Shown here: in pieces, positions 19,162 through 28,691 of the stretch
Position numbering within the stretch: the first letter of the stretch is position 1
Layout: each line of letters starts with the position of its first letter
Origin: UBA8949 sp942493365
Lineage (GTDB): Bacteria; Bacillota; Clostridia; Saccharofermentanales; UBA5734
Direction of reading: 5' to 3'
NCBI GenBank assembly: GCA_942493365.1
Contig: OW818697.1
Location: 682,001 to 746,000 of the forward strand
Length of the DNA: 64,000 nt
Position numbers and translations under genes: made by a program
Notes under the pieces: generated by a model
What the model saw: only the letters and a program-made list of their open reading frames with translations
Databases searched by the model: none
Told to the model about the DNA's origin: nothing

Positions 19162-19195
19162 TTAGCTATCTCATCAAGATAGTTGGATTTTTTCC
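19162..19195 (+). terminator. Possible weak terminator
   Basis: CTATCT/AGATAG stem (19166-19171 with 19177-19182), 5-nt loop, then a T-rich run TTGGATTTTTT. The stem is short and AT-rich, so partial read-through into the next gene is likely. Confidence 0.45.
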
Positions 19196-19300
19196 GTGCT
19201 CCCGCTGCGGCCATTGTCTTCCATTTTGGCCTGTGTTATCAAGGAGGCATGGGACAGATGTGTGTCAAAACACATCAAATAAAGAAAGGAAACCAAAACT

Positions 19301-20291
19301 ATGAAAAAACTGTTGGCTGTTCTTTTAACTCTGATGCTGGTGTTCGGGCTGATGGCCTGCGGCACAGCAACAACCGGTCCAAGCAATTCAGACGGATCTG
19401 GAAAGCTCATCACTGTAGGCTTTTCGCAGTGCAAGGCGGATGAGTCCGACTGGCGCAAAGCGAACACCAAGTCCATGCAGGACGCTTTTTCCGAAGCTGC
19501 CGGCTTCAACCTGATCATGGCTGACTCCAACAACGATGCGGCCAAACAGGTCGCCGACGTCCAGGGTTTCATCGATCAGGAAGTTGACTACATCGTTATT
19601 GCTGCCGTCAACGTGGATGGTTGGGATACCGTGCTCAAAAACGCCAAGGATGCCGGCATCCCCGTCATTCTGATGGACCGCACGATCAATGCCAGCGAAG
19701 ATCTTTATGTTTGCTGGGTAGGCGGCGGCTTCTACAACGAAGGCGTGAAGGCTACCGATTGGATCGCCACCCGTTTCACCGCTGATCAGACCGTTGGCAT
19801 CGTCAACCTGCAGGGACAGCTGGGCGCATCTGCTCAGGTCGGCCGCAGCGAAGCGCTCGACGATGGCCTGGCCGCGCACAGCAACTGGAAACTGGTTGCT
19901 CGCCAAACCGGCGAATGGAGCACTGATACGGCCAAAGAAATCATGGCTTCATGGATCCAGCAGTATGGCGACGAGATCAATGTTGTCTATGCTGAAAACG
20001 ACAATATGGCCGACGGTGCCATTCAGGCTCTTGACAGAGGCCGGCAAGAAGGTTGGCGGAAATGACGGCATGGCCATCATTTCCTTCGACGCGAACAGGG
20101 CCTATCTCCAGATGACGCTGGAAGGCAAGATCAACTGCAACGTCGAATGCAATCCTCAGTTGGGTCCGAAAACGGCAGAACTGGTCTTGATGATCGAGGG
20201 TGGCGGAACACCGGCCAAAAAAGAGTCCATTGACGAGACCGCATTCTATTATGACACCATTACCCAGGCGATCATTGATGCGTCGTATTAA
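19301..20291 (+). pseudogene. ytfQ: YtfQ-like sugar ABC transporter substrate-binding lipoprotein, one frameshift
   Basis: Lipoprotein signal (MKKLLAVLLTLML...LMAC) followed by a sugar-binding fold closely like the gene at 18095 (ITVGFSQCKADESDWRKANT, VDYIVIAAVNVDGWD). The frame breaks near 20035, where AIQALD should continue as EAGKKVGGNDGMAII. One extra base accounts for it (length 3n+1). The C-terminal part runs to TAA 20289-20291 and is well conserved. Family knowledge: this clade binds galactofuranose or similar sugars and feeds the ATPase and permeases downstream. Confidence 0.87.
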
Positions 20292-20336
20292 TCGGCAGTA
20301 CATAATCTTTAATGTGAATTGGCATACCGATATTTG

Positions 20337-20370
20337 GTTCGGGGAGAATCTGGTGGGTCTCTCCCCGAAC
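20337..20370 (+). other. Intercistronic stem-loop between binding protein and ATPase genes
   Basis: Perfect 11-bp stem GTTCGGGGAGA/TCTCCCCGAAC with a 12-nt loop and no T tract. Such hairpins often protect the upstream mRNA, giving more binding protein than ATPase. Confidence 0.7.
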
Positions 20371-20431
20371 GAAATTTGTGAATCATGAATCAAAATGATA
20401 AAGCAGATCATAATTAAGGTGGGCGTTATTT

Positions 20432-21916
20432 ATGGATATGATAAAGCAAGAACAAAACAGCCCCTCTCTGACGATGAATGGTATCGGGAAGTCGTTCCCG
20501 GGCGTTCGCGCGCTCAATAATGTTGATTTTAAGCTGCGCCGCGGCGAGATACATGCACTGATGGGAGAGAACGGCGCCGGAAAGTCGACGCTTGTCAAGG
20601 TGCTGACCGGAGTTTATCACATGGATGAGGGAAGCGTCAGACTGGACGGAAACCCTGTTGTGATCCGTTCGCCGCAGGATGCGCAAAAACACGGGATAAG
20701 CACCGTTTACCAAGAGGTGAATCTATGCCCGAATCTCACAGTCGCGGAAAATCTCTTCCTTGGGCGTGAGCCACGAACAATGGGTTTGATCGACTGGGGG
20801 AAGATGAACCGCAAAGCTGCAGAATTATTGCAGGAGCTCAATATCTCAGCTGATCCAACGGTGCAGTTGGATAGCTACTCGATTGCAATCCAGCAGATGA
20901 TTGCGATTGCACGAGCTGTGAATACAGAATGCAAGTTTTTAATTCTGGACGAACCCACCTCGTCCCTCGATGCCGACGAGGTCAAAAAGCTGTTTACGCT
21001 TATGCGAAAGCTCAAAGGCAACGGTGTGGGAATCATTTTTATCACCCATTTTCTCGAACAGGTCTATGAGATCTGTGACCGGATTACTGTGCTCAGGAAC
21101 GGAGAACTGGTTGGGGAATTTGAGGTGGCAAACTTGCCGCGCCTTGAGCTTGTGACCAAGATGATGGGCAAGGAAATTGAAATTCTTTCGGACCTCACGG
21201 TCGACAAAGACGAATCGAGGTTTGAAGGTGAGGTCCCGATGATCGAAGCCCGCGATTTGTCCAGCGGCACGGCCAAGGTTGCACCCTTCGACCTGAAAAT
21301 GTACAAAGGCGAGGTTGTCGGCTTCAGCGGCCTGCTGGGTTCGGGCCGAAGCGAGTTGGTGCGAGCCATTTACGGTGCAGATAAAGCTGTCCAAGGACAG
21401 TTGTTCATAAAAGGGAAAAACGCAAGGATAAAGAAACCTTTGGACGCAATGAAGCAGGGCATGGCCTATTTGCCGGAAGACAGAAAAGCCGATGGAATTT
21501 TTGCAGATCTTTCGGTGAGGGAAAACATCATCATTGCCCTTCAGGCAAAACGCGGATTGTTCAAGCGGATGAAGCGCAAGGAAACGGAAAAGTTTGCTGA
21601 TGAGTATATCAAGCTGCTCAACATCAAAACCGCAAGCAGTGAAACGCCCATCAAGAGCCTTTCCGGCGGCAATCAGCAAAAGGTCATTCTGGCGCGCTGG
21701 CTGCTTACCAATCCGGAGTTCATGATATTGGACGAACCGACGCGCGGAATCGATATCGGAACGAAAACAGAAATACAAAAACTGATACTCAAACTTGCCG
21801 GCGAAGGCAAGAGTGTGGCTTTCATTTCCTCGGAAATGGATGAAATGCTGCGAACATGCTCCAGAATGGTGGTCATGCGTGACCGCTACAAAGTCGGAGA
21901 GCTGACCCAGAGCTGA
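20432..21916 (+). CDS. ytfR: Sugar ABC transporter ATP-binding protein (RbsA/MglA/YtfR type)
   Basis: 494 aa with two fused ABC domains. The first has GENGAGKST near residue 48 and LDEPTSSLD. The second lacks a classical Walker A (SGLLGSGRSE), as is usual in this family, and keeps LSGGNQQK and LDEPTRGID. It energises uptake of the sugar bound by the lipoproteins upstream. Intact, unlike most of its operon neighbours. AAGGTGGG lies upstream of ATG 20432. Confidence 0.95.
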   Translation: MDMIKQEQNSPSLTMNGIGKSFPGVRALNNVDFKLRRGEIHALMGENGAGKSTLVKVLTGVYHMDEGSVRLDGNPVVIRSPQDAQKHGISTVYQEVNLCPNLTVAENLFLGREPRTMGLIDWGKMNRKAAELLQELNISADPTVQLDSYSIAIQQMIAIARAVNTECKFLILDEPTSSLDADEVKKLFTLMRKLKGNGVGIIFITHFLEQVYEICDRITVLRNGELVGEFEVANLPRLELVTKMMGKEIEILSDLTVDKDESRFEGEVPMIEARDLSSGTAKVAPFDLKMYKGEVVGFSGLLGSGRSELVRAIYGADKAVQGQLFIKGKNARIKKPLDAMKQGMAYLPEDRKADGIFADLSVRENIIIALQAKRGLFKRMKRKETEKFADEYIKLLNIKTASSETPIKSLSGGNQQKVILARWLLTNPEFMILDEPTRGIDIGTKTEIQKLILKLAGEGKSVAFISSEMDEMLRTCSRMVVMRDRYKVGELTQS

Positions 21917-21969
21917 GCTCAATCAGAGTACGATCATGCGGACAATAGCAGGAGGTGAAGGCGAATGAC

Positions 21970-23065
21970 ATGCGTGATTTGAAAATTGGCAAGCCATTTT
22001 TCCGCTAACGACTGCTGAGCAGTCGGCTGGCACGTTCTCATTGGTGATTTTGCTTATCGTGGTGGTTCAGAATATTATCACAACACCGACATTTTTCGAT
22101 ATTTCCATTACCAATGGTTTACTCTCAGGGTATATCCCCAATATTTTGGATGAGGCCAGCGAACTTGTTATTGTAACGCTGGGCATGACGCTGGTTATCG
22201 CAGTGTCCGGCGGAGTTGATATCAGCGTCGGTGCCATTATGGCAGTCGCAGCGAGCTTTTGCGGTCTGTTGCTCAATGGCGCGGAATACAGAACCGATGT
22301 CTTCCAGAACCCCTACGTCCTGGCGCTGTTGGTCGGCCTGCTGGGCGGCGCGCTCTGCGGAGCCTTCAATGGCTTCCTGGTGTCTGGCTTGAAAATCCAG
22401 CCGATGATCGCCTCGCTCATCTTGTACACGGCCGGGCGCTCGATCGCCAAACAGATCACCCATGGGCAAACCATTTATATCATGAATCCGGTGTATAAAT
22501 GGTTGGGCGTTCAAATTCCCGGCGTACCGATCCGGACAACAATTATTGTCACCATTGGTGATCATTATTCTTGTGGTGTTGCTCACAAAATTGACAAGCT
22601 TGGGCCTTTATGTCCAGAGTGTAGGGATAAATGGTTCTGCATCCCGTCTTGTGGGGCTCAATTCCCGTGTCATCAAATTTATGGTATTTGTTATCTGCGG
22701 AATATTGGCAGGAGTGGCAGGACTTGTCGGGTCTAGCAGCATTGGAAGCGTGAATTCCGGAGAATTGGGCCTGGGCATCGAGATGGACGCCATTTTGGCG
22801 GTGGCTTTGGGCGGCAACATGCTGGGCGGCGGCAAATTCAGCATCGCGGGCTCAGTGATCGGGGCCTACACCATTCAAGCCATCACGACCACCCTTTACG
22901 CCATGAGCGTGCGCGCCGATCAGCTCAACGTCTTCAAGGCCTTTATCATCATCGTGATCATCGTGGCCAGCAGCGAAGTTTTCAAGAGCAAAGCCAGAAA
23001 GCTGACCCGGCTGGTTTTCAACAAAAACGTGTCAACTGGAGGTTCTCACGATGAAAGAACATTAG
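21970..23065 (+). pseudogene. ytfT: Sugar ABC transporter permease 1 (YtfT-like), frameshifted
   Basis: AGGAGGTG precedes ATG 21970, which reads MRDLKIGKPFF and then hits TAA. Adding one T to the five-T run at 21997-22001 gives ...KPFFPLTTAEQSAGTFSLVILL and joins the long membrane frame (GGVDISVGAIMAV). A second shift near 22543 (one extra base) leads to LSPLVIIILVVLLTKL and the rest of the permease (GLGIEMDAILAVALGGNMLGGG). After about 23030 the frame runs on over the start of the next gene without a convincing stop, so the 3' end is approximate. Multipass inner-membrane protein by family. Confidence 0.82.
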
Positions 23066-23110
23066 AAAAGCAATCATTCGACGCGCAAAGGCCTGAGCAA
23101 CACAGGGACC

Positions 23111-24142
23111 TTGCTGCTGATTACGATTTCTCTTTTTGTCCTTCTTTATGTGATCTCGACAATTTTGTTTGCCGACAGCAATTTCGCCAAATTCTCGGTC
23201 TTCTTCAATTTGATCAACAACAAAGCCTACCTGCTGATGCTGGCCCTGGGTCTGACGGCCGTGATGATCACCGGCAGCATCGACATCTCGGTCGGCGCTG
23301 TGACGGGGCTGGTCAGCATGGTCATCGCCGTCATGCTCAGAAGCGAAGGGGTCAGCGCTGTTTGGGCCATCCCGGTGGCCCTGGGCATCGGTCTGGCGTT
23401 TGGCCTGGCGCAAGGCTTTTTGGTCGCCTACATGGAAATCCAACCCTTCATCGTCACGCTGTCAGGCATGTTTTTTGCCCGCGGCATGATCAGTGTGATC
23501 AACACCAAGTCCGTGCCGATTACCGACTCATTGTTCATGAGCTGGTCGGGCGCCAAGGTGTACATTCCGTTTCTGGCCAACGAGCGTAAGAATGGCACGC
23601 TGGACGTTGCCTACCTCACGCCGGCGGCTGTCGTGGCGATCATCGTCCTAATCGTCCTGATCATCATGCACAAAAAAACCAAGTTTGGCCGCTCGCTCTA
23701 TGCCATCGGCGGCAATCCCCAGAGCGCGCTGCTGATGGGGATCAATGTCAAGCGGACCAAGCTGATGGCCCATGTGCTGTGCGGTTTGCTGGCCGGGATC
23801 GGCGGCCTGCTCTTCACCCTGCTGTCGCCATCCGGCAATCCCGGCAATGGCTATGGCTACGAAATCGACGCCATCTCCTCCGGGGTCATCGGCGGCGTCA
23901 TGCTCAGCGGCGGCGTCGGTCTGCCGATCGGCACGTTTTTCGGGGTGCTGATCAACGCGCTGATCGAGCGCGTCGTGCCTCTCCTGGGCATTGTCGACGC
24001 ATCCTGGCCCAGAATCATCACCTCGGCCTTTCTGTTTGCCTTCATTGTCCTGCAGAGCGTGTTCGCCAGCGCCAGCCGAAAAAGTGGTTTAAAGCTGCAA
24101 AGGCCAGAATGGCTACGGCTCAAAAGCAAGCAAACTTTCTAA
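23111..24142 (+). CDS. yjfF: Sugar ABC transporter permease 2 (YjfF-like), start codon compromised
   Basis: 343 aa, about eight hydrophobic segments, with the family signatures GSIDISVGAVTGL and GNPGNGYGYEIDAISSGVIGG. The natural start appears to be ATG 23051, which follows GGAGG at good spacing, but its fifth codon is TAG (23063-23065). The frame then continues as KSNHSTRKGLSNTG into the first membrane segment. The coordinates given begin at TTG 23111, which has no SD. It either uses an internal start or is inactivated. It completes the YtfQRT/YjfF-like transporter. Confidence 0.82.
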   Translation: MLLITISLFVLLYVISTILFADSNFAKFSVFFNLINNKAYLLMLALGLTAVMITGSIDISVGAVTGLVSMVIAVMLRSEGVSAVWAIPVALGIGLAFGLAQGFLVAYMEIQPFIVTLSGMFFARGMISVINTKSVPITDSLFMSWSGAKVYIPFLANERKNGTLDVAYLTPAAVVAIIVLIVLIIMHKKTKFGRSLYAIGGNPQSALLMGINVKRTKLMAHVLCGLLAGIGGLLFTLLSPSGNPGNGYGYEIDAISSGVIGGVMLSGGVGLPIGTFFGVLINALIERVVPLLGIVDASWPRIITSAFLFAFIVLQSVFASASRKSGLKLQRPEWLRLKSKQTF

Positions 24143-24206
24143 CACAGAACTCCAGTTTGATGGTATATTTGATTTATCAAACGTTACCGATTACAAGGAG
24201 ATCTCC

Positions 24207-25622
24207 ATGTTGAAAATCAAAAGGTCCATCAGGTCAGCCACGATCATTTTGCTGATCACCATAATGCTGGGTGCGGCAACATTAGCCGGCTGCGGCAGTA
24301 ACAATAGCCCAACAGGCACAACAACGCAGGCGACCCAGGTTTACATGACGATCGGCACCGAGCGCATATCCGCGGCCGAATTCAGCCTCAACTACCGTGT
24401 TTTCCTGAGCCAATACTACATCGATCCGACCACGGATGAGGGCAAGGCCTATTTGGCTGAAGCCTGTACGGTCGATGACAATTTTGCGACTTTCGAGGAT
24501 TATTTCAAAGACCAGGCAGCCAAACAAATCCAGCAATATGTCATTTTGGCAGCCAACGCCAAGGCCGCGGCGCTGACGCTGGACGAAGCCGAAAAAACCG
24601 AGATGCAGGGCGTTCTGGACGAACTGGCAACATCAGCCGCATCTACTGGCCAGACGATCGAGGAATATCTGGCAGAAAACTTCGGTGAGGGCGTGGACAC
24701 CGCAATCGTTCAGCGGTATCTGGAAAAGAACTTTATCGCTGACAAATATGCGTTCCAGATGATTGAGCAATACAGCTTTTCCGATCAGGAGGTTCAGACC
24801 TATTACAACCAAAACAAGGCTGATTTTGACCTCGTCGATTTCCGGTCCTTTACAATAACCGCTGAAGTTGCGGCAGGCGAACAAGTGGCCTCGGCAACCG
24901 CGCTGGCTGCTGCCAAGACCACGGCTGACGAGATGATGGCGAAGATCACCGATCAGGAATCGTTCAAAGCCCAGTGCATCGTCTACGCCGCAGCTGAGGA
25001 CAAAGCGACCTACACGACCACCGACCAGTCCCTGACGATTGACGCGGCCAAGGCAGAACTCTATGACGCGGCAATGGGTGAATGGTTGTTCAGCGCTGAT
25101 CGTACAACCGGCAACATGACGGTGATCGAATCGACGACTGATATGACAGTGGTCTACTTTATTGGCCGCCAAATCAACAACATGCCCGGCCCGGTTTCGG
25201 TGCGGCACTTGCTGATCCTGGTCGACAAAAACACCGCAACGACCGCGGAAATAACCGCTGCGCAAACCAAGGCTGAATCGCTGCTGACGCAGTTCAAGGC
25301 GGGCGCCGCCACCGAAGATGCCTTTGCCAAATTGGTCAACGAAAACTCGGAGGACCCTGGCAGCAACACCACCGGCGGCCTTTATACCGACATCACACCG
25401 GAATCCGGCTATGTCGACGAATTTCTGAACTGGGCGATCGATGCCACCCGTGTACCCGGCGACACCGGCATTATCCAGACAGATTACGGCTTTCACATCA
25501 TGTATTTCGTCAGTCAGGGCGGTTTTGCCTGGCAGACCGCCGCCAAGGACGAACTGATTCGAAACAAATTCATCGAATATATTGAAGAGCAGGCGGCCGA
25601 ATTCCCCATCGTGATCTTGTGA
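24207..25622 (+). CDS. Parvulin-type peptidyl-prolyl isomerase lipoprotein (PrsA/SurA-like)
   Basis: 471 aa. Lipoprotein signal (LAGCGS near residue 30), a SurA_N-like helical region and a C-terminal PpiC rotamase domain (VSVRHLLILVDKN, GGLYTDITPESGYVDEF, TDYGFHIMYFV). It should act outside the membrane in folding exported proteins, like PrsA. Start ATG 24207 follows AAGGAGAT. Intact, ending 10 nt from the convergent gene. Confidence 0.9.
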   Translation: MLKIKRSIRSATIILLITIMLGAATLAGCGSNNSPTGTTTQATQVYMTIGTERISAAEFSLNYRVFLSQYYIDPTTDEGKAYLAEACTVDDNFATFEDYFKDQAAKQIQQYVILAANAKAAALTLDEAEKTEMQGVLDELATSAASTGQTIEEYLAENFGEGVDTAIVQRYLEKNFIADKYAFQMIEQYSFSDQEVQTYYNQNKADFDLVDFRSFTITAEVAAGEQVASATALAAAKTTADEMMAKITDQESFKAQCIVYAAAEDKATYTTTDQSLTIDAAKAELYDAAMGEWLFSADRTTGNMTVIESTTDMTVVYFIGRQINNMPGPVSVRHLLILVDKNTATTAEITAAQTKAESLLTQFKAGAATEDAFAKLVNENSEDPGSNTTGGLYTDITPESGYVDEFLNWAIDATRVPGDTGIIQTDYGFHIMYFVSQGGFAWQTAAKDELIRNKFIEYIEEQAAEFPIVIL

Positions 25623-25631
25623 CAGCTGATT

Positions 25632-26435
25632 TTATTTCAGCACAATCAGTAGAATCACAAACAGCACCGCACCGATTAACACGAAGGGCAGCCAATTCAT
25701 TGGCCGCTCTTCTTCAATTTCCGGTTCGTTCTCGACCGGCTCCTGATCATCGAGTTCGTTGATGCGAACGGACTGGGTTTGCCGTGCGCTGGCCACCTGC
25801 ATATTGATGTCAAAAAGCGTTTCGGCTTTGTCCTGTTTGAATTGCAGGATCTGACTTTCTAAATGAGCCTGGCTTTCGCGGCTGAGCTTCTGTTGTTCGC
25901 TGAGCTCACGGATGACCGCTTCCTGGCGAAATTTTGCCGCCTGATCGGCGCGCAGGGGCTCGTCCGCAGCGTCGTCGACGTCGTCGCGACCCGCGGTGTC
26001 CTGGCGAACAAATTGCTGCGGCAGTGTGCGGCCTTGCAAATTTTGGCTGGGATCAAACGCCGGGCGCGCGGCAGCGGTTTCGGGGTTCAGCAAGGATTGA
26101 GATGGCGCGGCTGACGATTCGGCATCGACTTGGATGATCTGGGCATACTGGCGCAGATGAATTTGCTGGGCCAACTGGCTGTCCTGAAGCTTGGCGTACT
26201 GATCCGGCACCAGGCTGCTGCCGCCGATGAATTCATCCTGGACGTCGAGGAGCGACAGGGCCGGGCTGGCTAATTCCGGATTGGCATTGACCAGATTTTC
26301 CAGAAATTGCCTGTCAGGCGCTTGCTGGCCTTGCTTGTCCCCGTCAATTTTACCCGCTTGCAGCAAGGCGTCCACAATCGTCAGGTTGGGGCGGGTCAAA
26401 TTTGTATCGGGGATGTTTTTAATCGCAGTCATCAT
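25632..26435 (-). CDS. Hypothetical tail-anchored protein
   Basis: 267 aa, not recognised. The soluble part is Gln-, Asp- and Ala-rich with likely coiled-coil stretches (LSEQQKLSRESQAHLESQILQ near residues 178-198). An acidic linker (EPVENEPEIEEE) follows, and the last ~20 residues are a single hydrophobic segment ending in K. There is no N-terminal signal, so the long domain should face the cytosol. AAGAGG lies 7 nt before ATG 26435; the next codon is also ATG. Divergent from the GntR gene. Confidence 0.7.
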   Translation of the reverse strand: MMTAIKNIPDTNLTRPNLTIVDALLQAGKIDGDKQGQQAPDRQFLENLVNANPELASPALSLLDVQDEFIGGSSLVPDQYAKLQDSQLAQQIHLRQYAQIIQVDAESSAAPSQSLLNPETAAARPAFDPSQNLQGRTLPQQFVRQDTAGRDDVDDAADEPLRADQAAKFRQEAVIRELSEQQKLSRESQAHLESQILQFKQDKAETLFDINMQVASARQTQSVRINELDDQEPVENEPEIEEERPMNWLPFVLIGAVLFVILLIVLK

Positions 26436-26522
26436 GGCAGGGCCTCTTGAGAAATTCGACCTTTACATAGACATTAACGATCAAGTGCAGGCAAAACTTG
26501 ATGGATTCGTTTAATCTTCCGC

Positions 26523-26580
26523 TTGACAGGGATTGTTACACGTGATAGGTTAGTTACATAACCAACTAGCCACATAACCA
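26523..26580 (+). promoter_or_regulatory. Promoter and operator of the GntR-ABC operon
   Basis: TTGACA (26523-26528), 17 nt, TAGGTT (26546-26551). A 16-bp inverted repeat GGTTA-N6-TAACC (26548-26563) overlaps the -10 and start region, and its right half ACATAACCA recurs at 26572-26580. This is where a YtrA-type repressor would be expected to bind. Confidence 0.7.
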
Positions 26581-26603
26581 AACCCGAAAGGAGGGTATCC
26601 TGG

Positions 26604-26996
26604 ATGCAGCTTGATTTCAATATCGACAAATCCATTTATCTGCAGATTGCGGAACAAATCGAAGACAGCATTCTTCAGAATGCCCTGGAGGAAGAAAACC
26701 AGGTACCGTCAACCAATCAGCTGGCAGCGCTGTACCGCATCAATCCGGCCACAGCCGGCAAAGGCATTAACGTGCTGGTGGACAGCGGCATCCTGTACAA
26801 ACAGCGCGGGATCGGCATGTTTGTCGCGACTGGAGCGCGCGACAAAATCAAGGAGAAGCGAAAAACAATGTTTTACGAGAGTTTTGTACAGCCCTTGCTG
26901 ACCGAAGCCGGTCGGCTGGGCATCAGCCCCAAGGATCTTTGCGGCCTGATTATGGATCGTCAAACCCCGACCAAGAGAGAGGAGCCTGTGAAATGA
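26604..26996 (+). CDS. GntR-family repressor, YtrA type
   Basis: 130 aa. The winged HTH (IYLQIAEQIEDSIL, VPSTNQLAALYRINPATAGKGINVLVDSGILY) is followed by the short helical C-terminus typical of the YtrA subfamily rather than a ligand-binding domain. AAAGGAGG precedes ATG 26604. Such regulators usually repress their own operon, an ABC transporter responding to cell-envelope stress. The operator candidate lies in the promoter. Overlaps the ATPase start by ATGA. Confidence 0.92.
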   Translation: MQLDFNIDKSIYLQIAEQIEDSILQNALEEENQVPSTNQLAALYRINPATAGKGINVLVDSGILYKQRGIGMFVATGARDKIKEKRKTMFYESFVQPLLTEAGRLGISPKDLCGLIMDRQTPTKREEPVK

Positions 26997-27886
26997 GCAA
27001 TCTGTTAACCGTCAAGAATCTATTCAAATCCTATGGCAAAGTGCTGGCGCTGGATAATTTGAATCTGGAACTGGAAGCCGGCAAAATCTATGGGTTGCTC
27101 GGCCGCAACGGCGCCGGCAAGACCACGCTGCTAAACCTGATCTGTTCGCGTATTTACACCCGACAGGGTGAGATCCGGCTTTTTGACCAGCCGGGTGTCG
27201 ACAATCAGGCGGCGATGGCGCGGATTTGCTACATGCCGGAGAAGAATCTGTTTCCGGCTAGTCTGCGGGTCAGTGAACTGCTCAAAACTGCCGGTGACTT
27301 TTATCCAAATTATGACCCGGCCTATGCCGCCGAGCTGTGCCGGAGCTTCAGTCTCGATCCGCGCAAAAAATACAAAGCGTTGTCCCGTGGCTACGAATCG
27401 ATCGTTCGCATCATCATTGGTATGGCCGCTCGGGCTGACCTGACGATTTTCGACGAACCGATTCTTGGCCTGGACGCCGCCGCCCGCGATCTCTTCTACC
27501 AGACATTGATCCGGGAAGCCGGTGAACAGCCGCGCAGCTTTATCCTGTCGACGCACCTGATAGACGAATCAGCTGATCTTTTTGAAGACGTCATCATGCT
27601 CAAGGAAGGCCGTTTGATCGCCTTTGAAGCGGCTGAAACACTTCGCCAACAGGCCTTTCATTTGAGTGGTCGTACCGATGCACTGGAAAAATTCGTTCGC
27701 GACAACCAGTTGTCCGTGATCGGTCGTGAAGGCATCGGACAATTGTCGAGCTTTGCCATCCGCGGCACACTCGATGTTGGACAACGCGCTGCTGCGTCAG
27801 CCGCAGGACTTGATCTGGCACCGATCTCGCTGCAAAAACTGTTCATTTACATGACCGAAGCCGAACCTATAGAAAGGGTGGGATAA
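26993..27886 (+). CDS. ABC transporter ATP-binding protein
   Basis: 297 aa, with Walker A GRNGAGKTT near residue 39, signature-like LSRGYESIV (degenerate for LSGGQ), Walker B LTIFDEPILGLD and the H-loop STHLID. ATG 26993 overlaps the repressor TGA and follows GAGAGGAG. The reading frame extends upstream to 26939, but that would lie inside the repressor gene. Works with the two membrane proteins that follow, probably as an exporter. Confidence 0.94.
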   Translation: MSNLLTVKNLFKSYGKVLALDNLNLELEAGKIYGLLGRNGAGKTTLLNLICSRIYTRQGEIRLFDQPGVDNQAAMARICYMPEKNLFPASLRVSELLKTAGDFYPNYDPAYAAELCRSFSLDPRKKYKALSRGYESIVRIIIGMAARADLTIFDEPILGLDAAARDLFYQTLIREAGEQPRSFILSTHLIDESADLFEDVIMLKEGRLIAFEAAETLRQQAFHLSGRTDALEKFVRDNQLSVIGREGIGQLSSFAIRGTLDVGQRAAASAAGLDLAPISLQKLFIYMTEAEPIERVG

Positions 27887-27888
27887 CC

Positions 27889-28668
27889 ATGACACAATCA
27901 AGATTCAAACAATGCGTGCGCTACAATTTGCGCGGTATGATCCGGCCGACAGCTGTTTTCGTTCTATTCTTTGCGCTGATCGACCTCGGTGTACCGACCC
28001 TGCTTTACAGCATCCTGGGTGACAGCATTCGCTCTGGTCAATCGACCTTCACCTACGGCTTTTTGACCGGCGGACCAGGGTCGCTGCCCTTCTTGCTGGG
28101 GGCGATGATCTTCTTGTTTGTCGGGGCTTACGCCTCATTCCGTGAAACCTTTAACCACCTGCTGCTGTTGAACAATTCCAGAATCAAGCAGTTCTGGGCA
28201 ACGATGACCAGTATGCTGATTGCCTCGTGCTGCCTGGTGGTCATTGGTGTCATCATCGGCTGGGCCGAAACCACCATTCAGGCATGGATCGGGCAGCGCG
28301 ACCCTCTTGTCGCTTTAGGAAATATATTTACGGGTTACGGCCAAAACCCGGCCGGGCTGTTATTCGGATTGCTGGTCTGCCTGGCTGTACTCCTGTCTTC
28401 CTTCGCTTTTGGCGAGGTCGCCGGCGCACTCTCTTACCGTTTCGGCAACCTGTTTGTCCTGCCCTTCTGGATCTGCCTTGGATCGTCATTTATGGTCGTA
28501 CCGATCATAATGGGAACCAATCTTGGCTTCAGGCAAGCAATCCTCTGGTTTATTGGCTATCAGCAGGATAATCAAACCATGATTATAGCGCTGCATTTGC
28601 TGGCTTTCATGCTGGCATTTAAAGTGATTTCGTTCTTGACCCTACGCAAACTGCAGCAATCAACATAA
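27889..28668 (+). CDS. ABC transporter membrane protein
   Basis: 259 aa with about six hydrophobic segments. The N-terminus VRYNLRGMIRPT is like that of the next gene (VRYDLRRLIKPT), and both have a C-terminal FLTLRKLQ / FFALRKLP tail, so the pair arose by duplication. Two nt after the ATPase stop. Substrate unknown. Confidence 0.85.
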   Translation: MTQSRFKQCVRYNLRGMIRPTAVFVLFFALIDLGVPTLLYSILGDSIRSGQSTFTYGFLTGGPGSLPFLLGAMIFLFVGAYASFRETFNHLLLLNNSRIKQFWATMTSMLIASCCLVVIGVIIGWAETTIQAWIGQRDPLVALGNIFTGYGQNPAGLLFGLLVCLAVLLSSFAFGEVAGALSYRFGNLFVLPFWICLGSSFMVVPIIMGTNLGFRQAILWFIGYQQDNQTMIIALHLLAFMLAFKVISFLTLRKLQQST

Positions 28669-28691
28669 ACGAAACTGAAAGGCAGGCCGAT

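Noticed and set aside
22546..23589. 347-codon ORF spanning the end of permease 1 and the start of permease 2
   Set aside because: Only the first ~165 codons look like a permease. The rest is out-of-frame translation of permease 2, made possible by frame damage.
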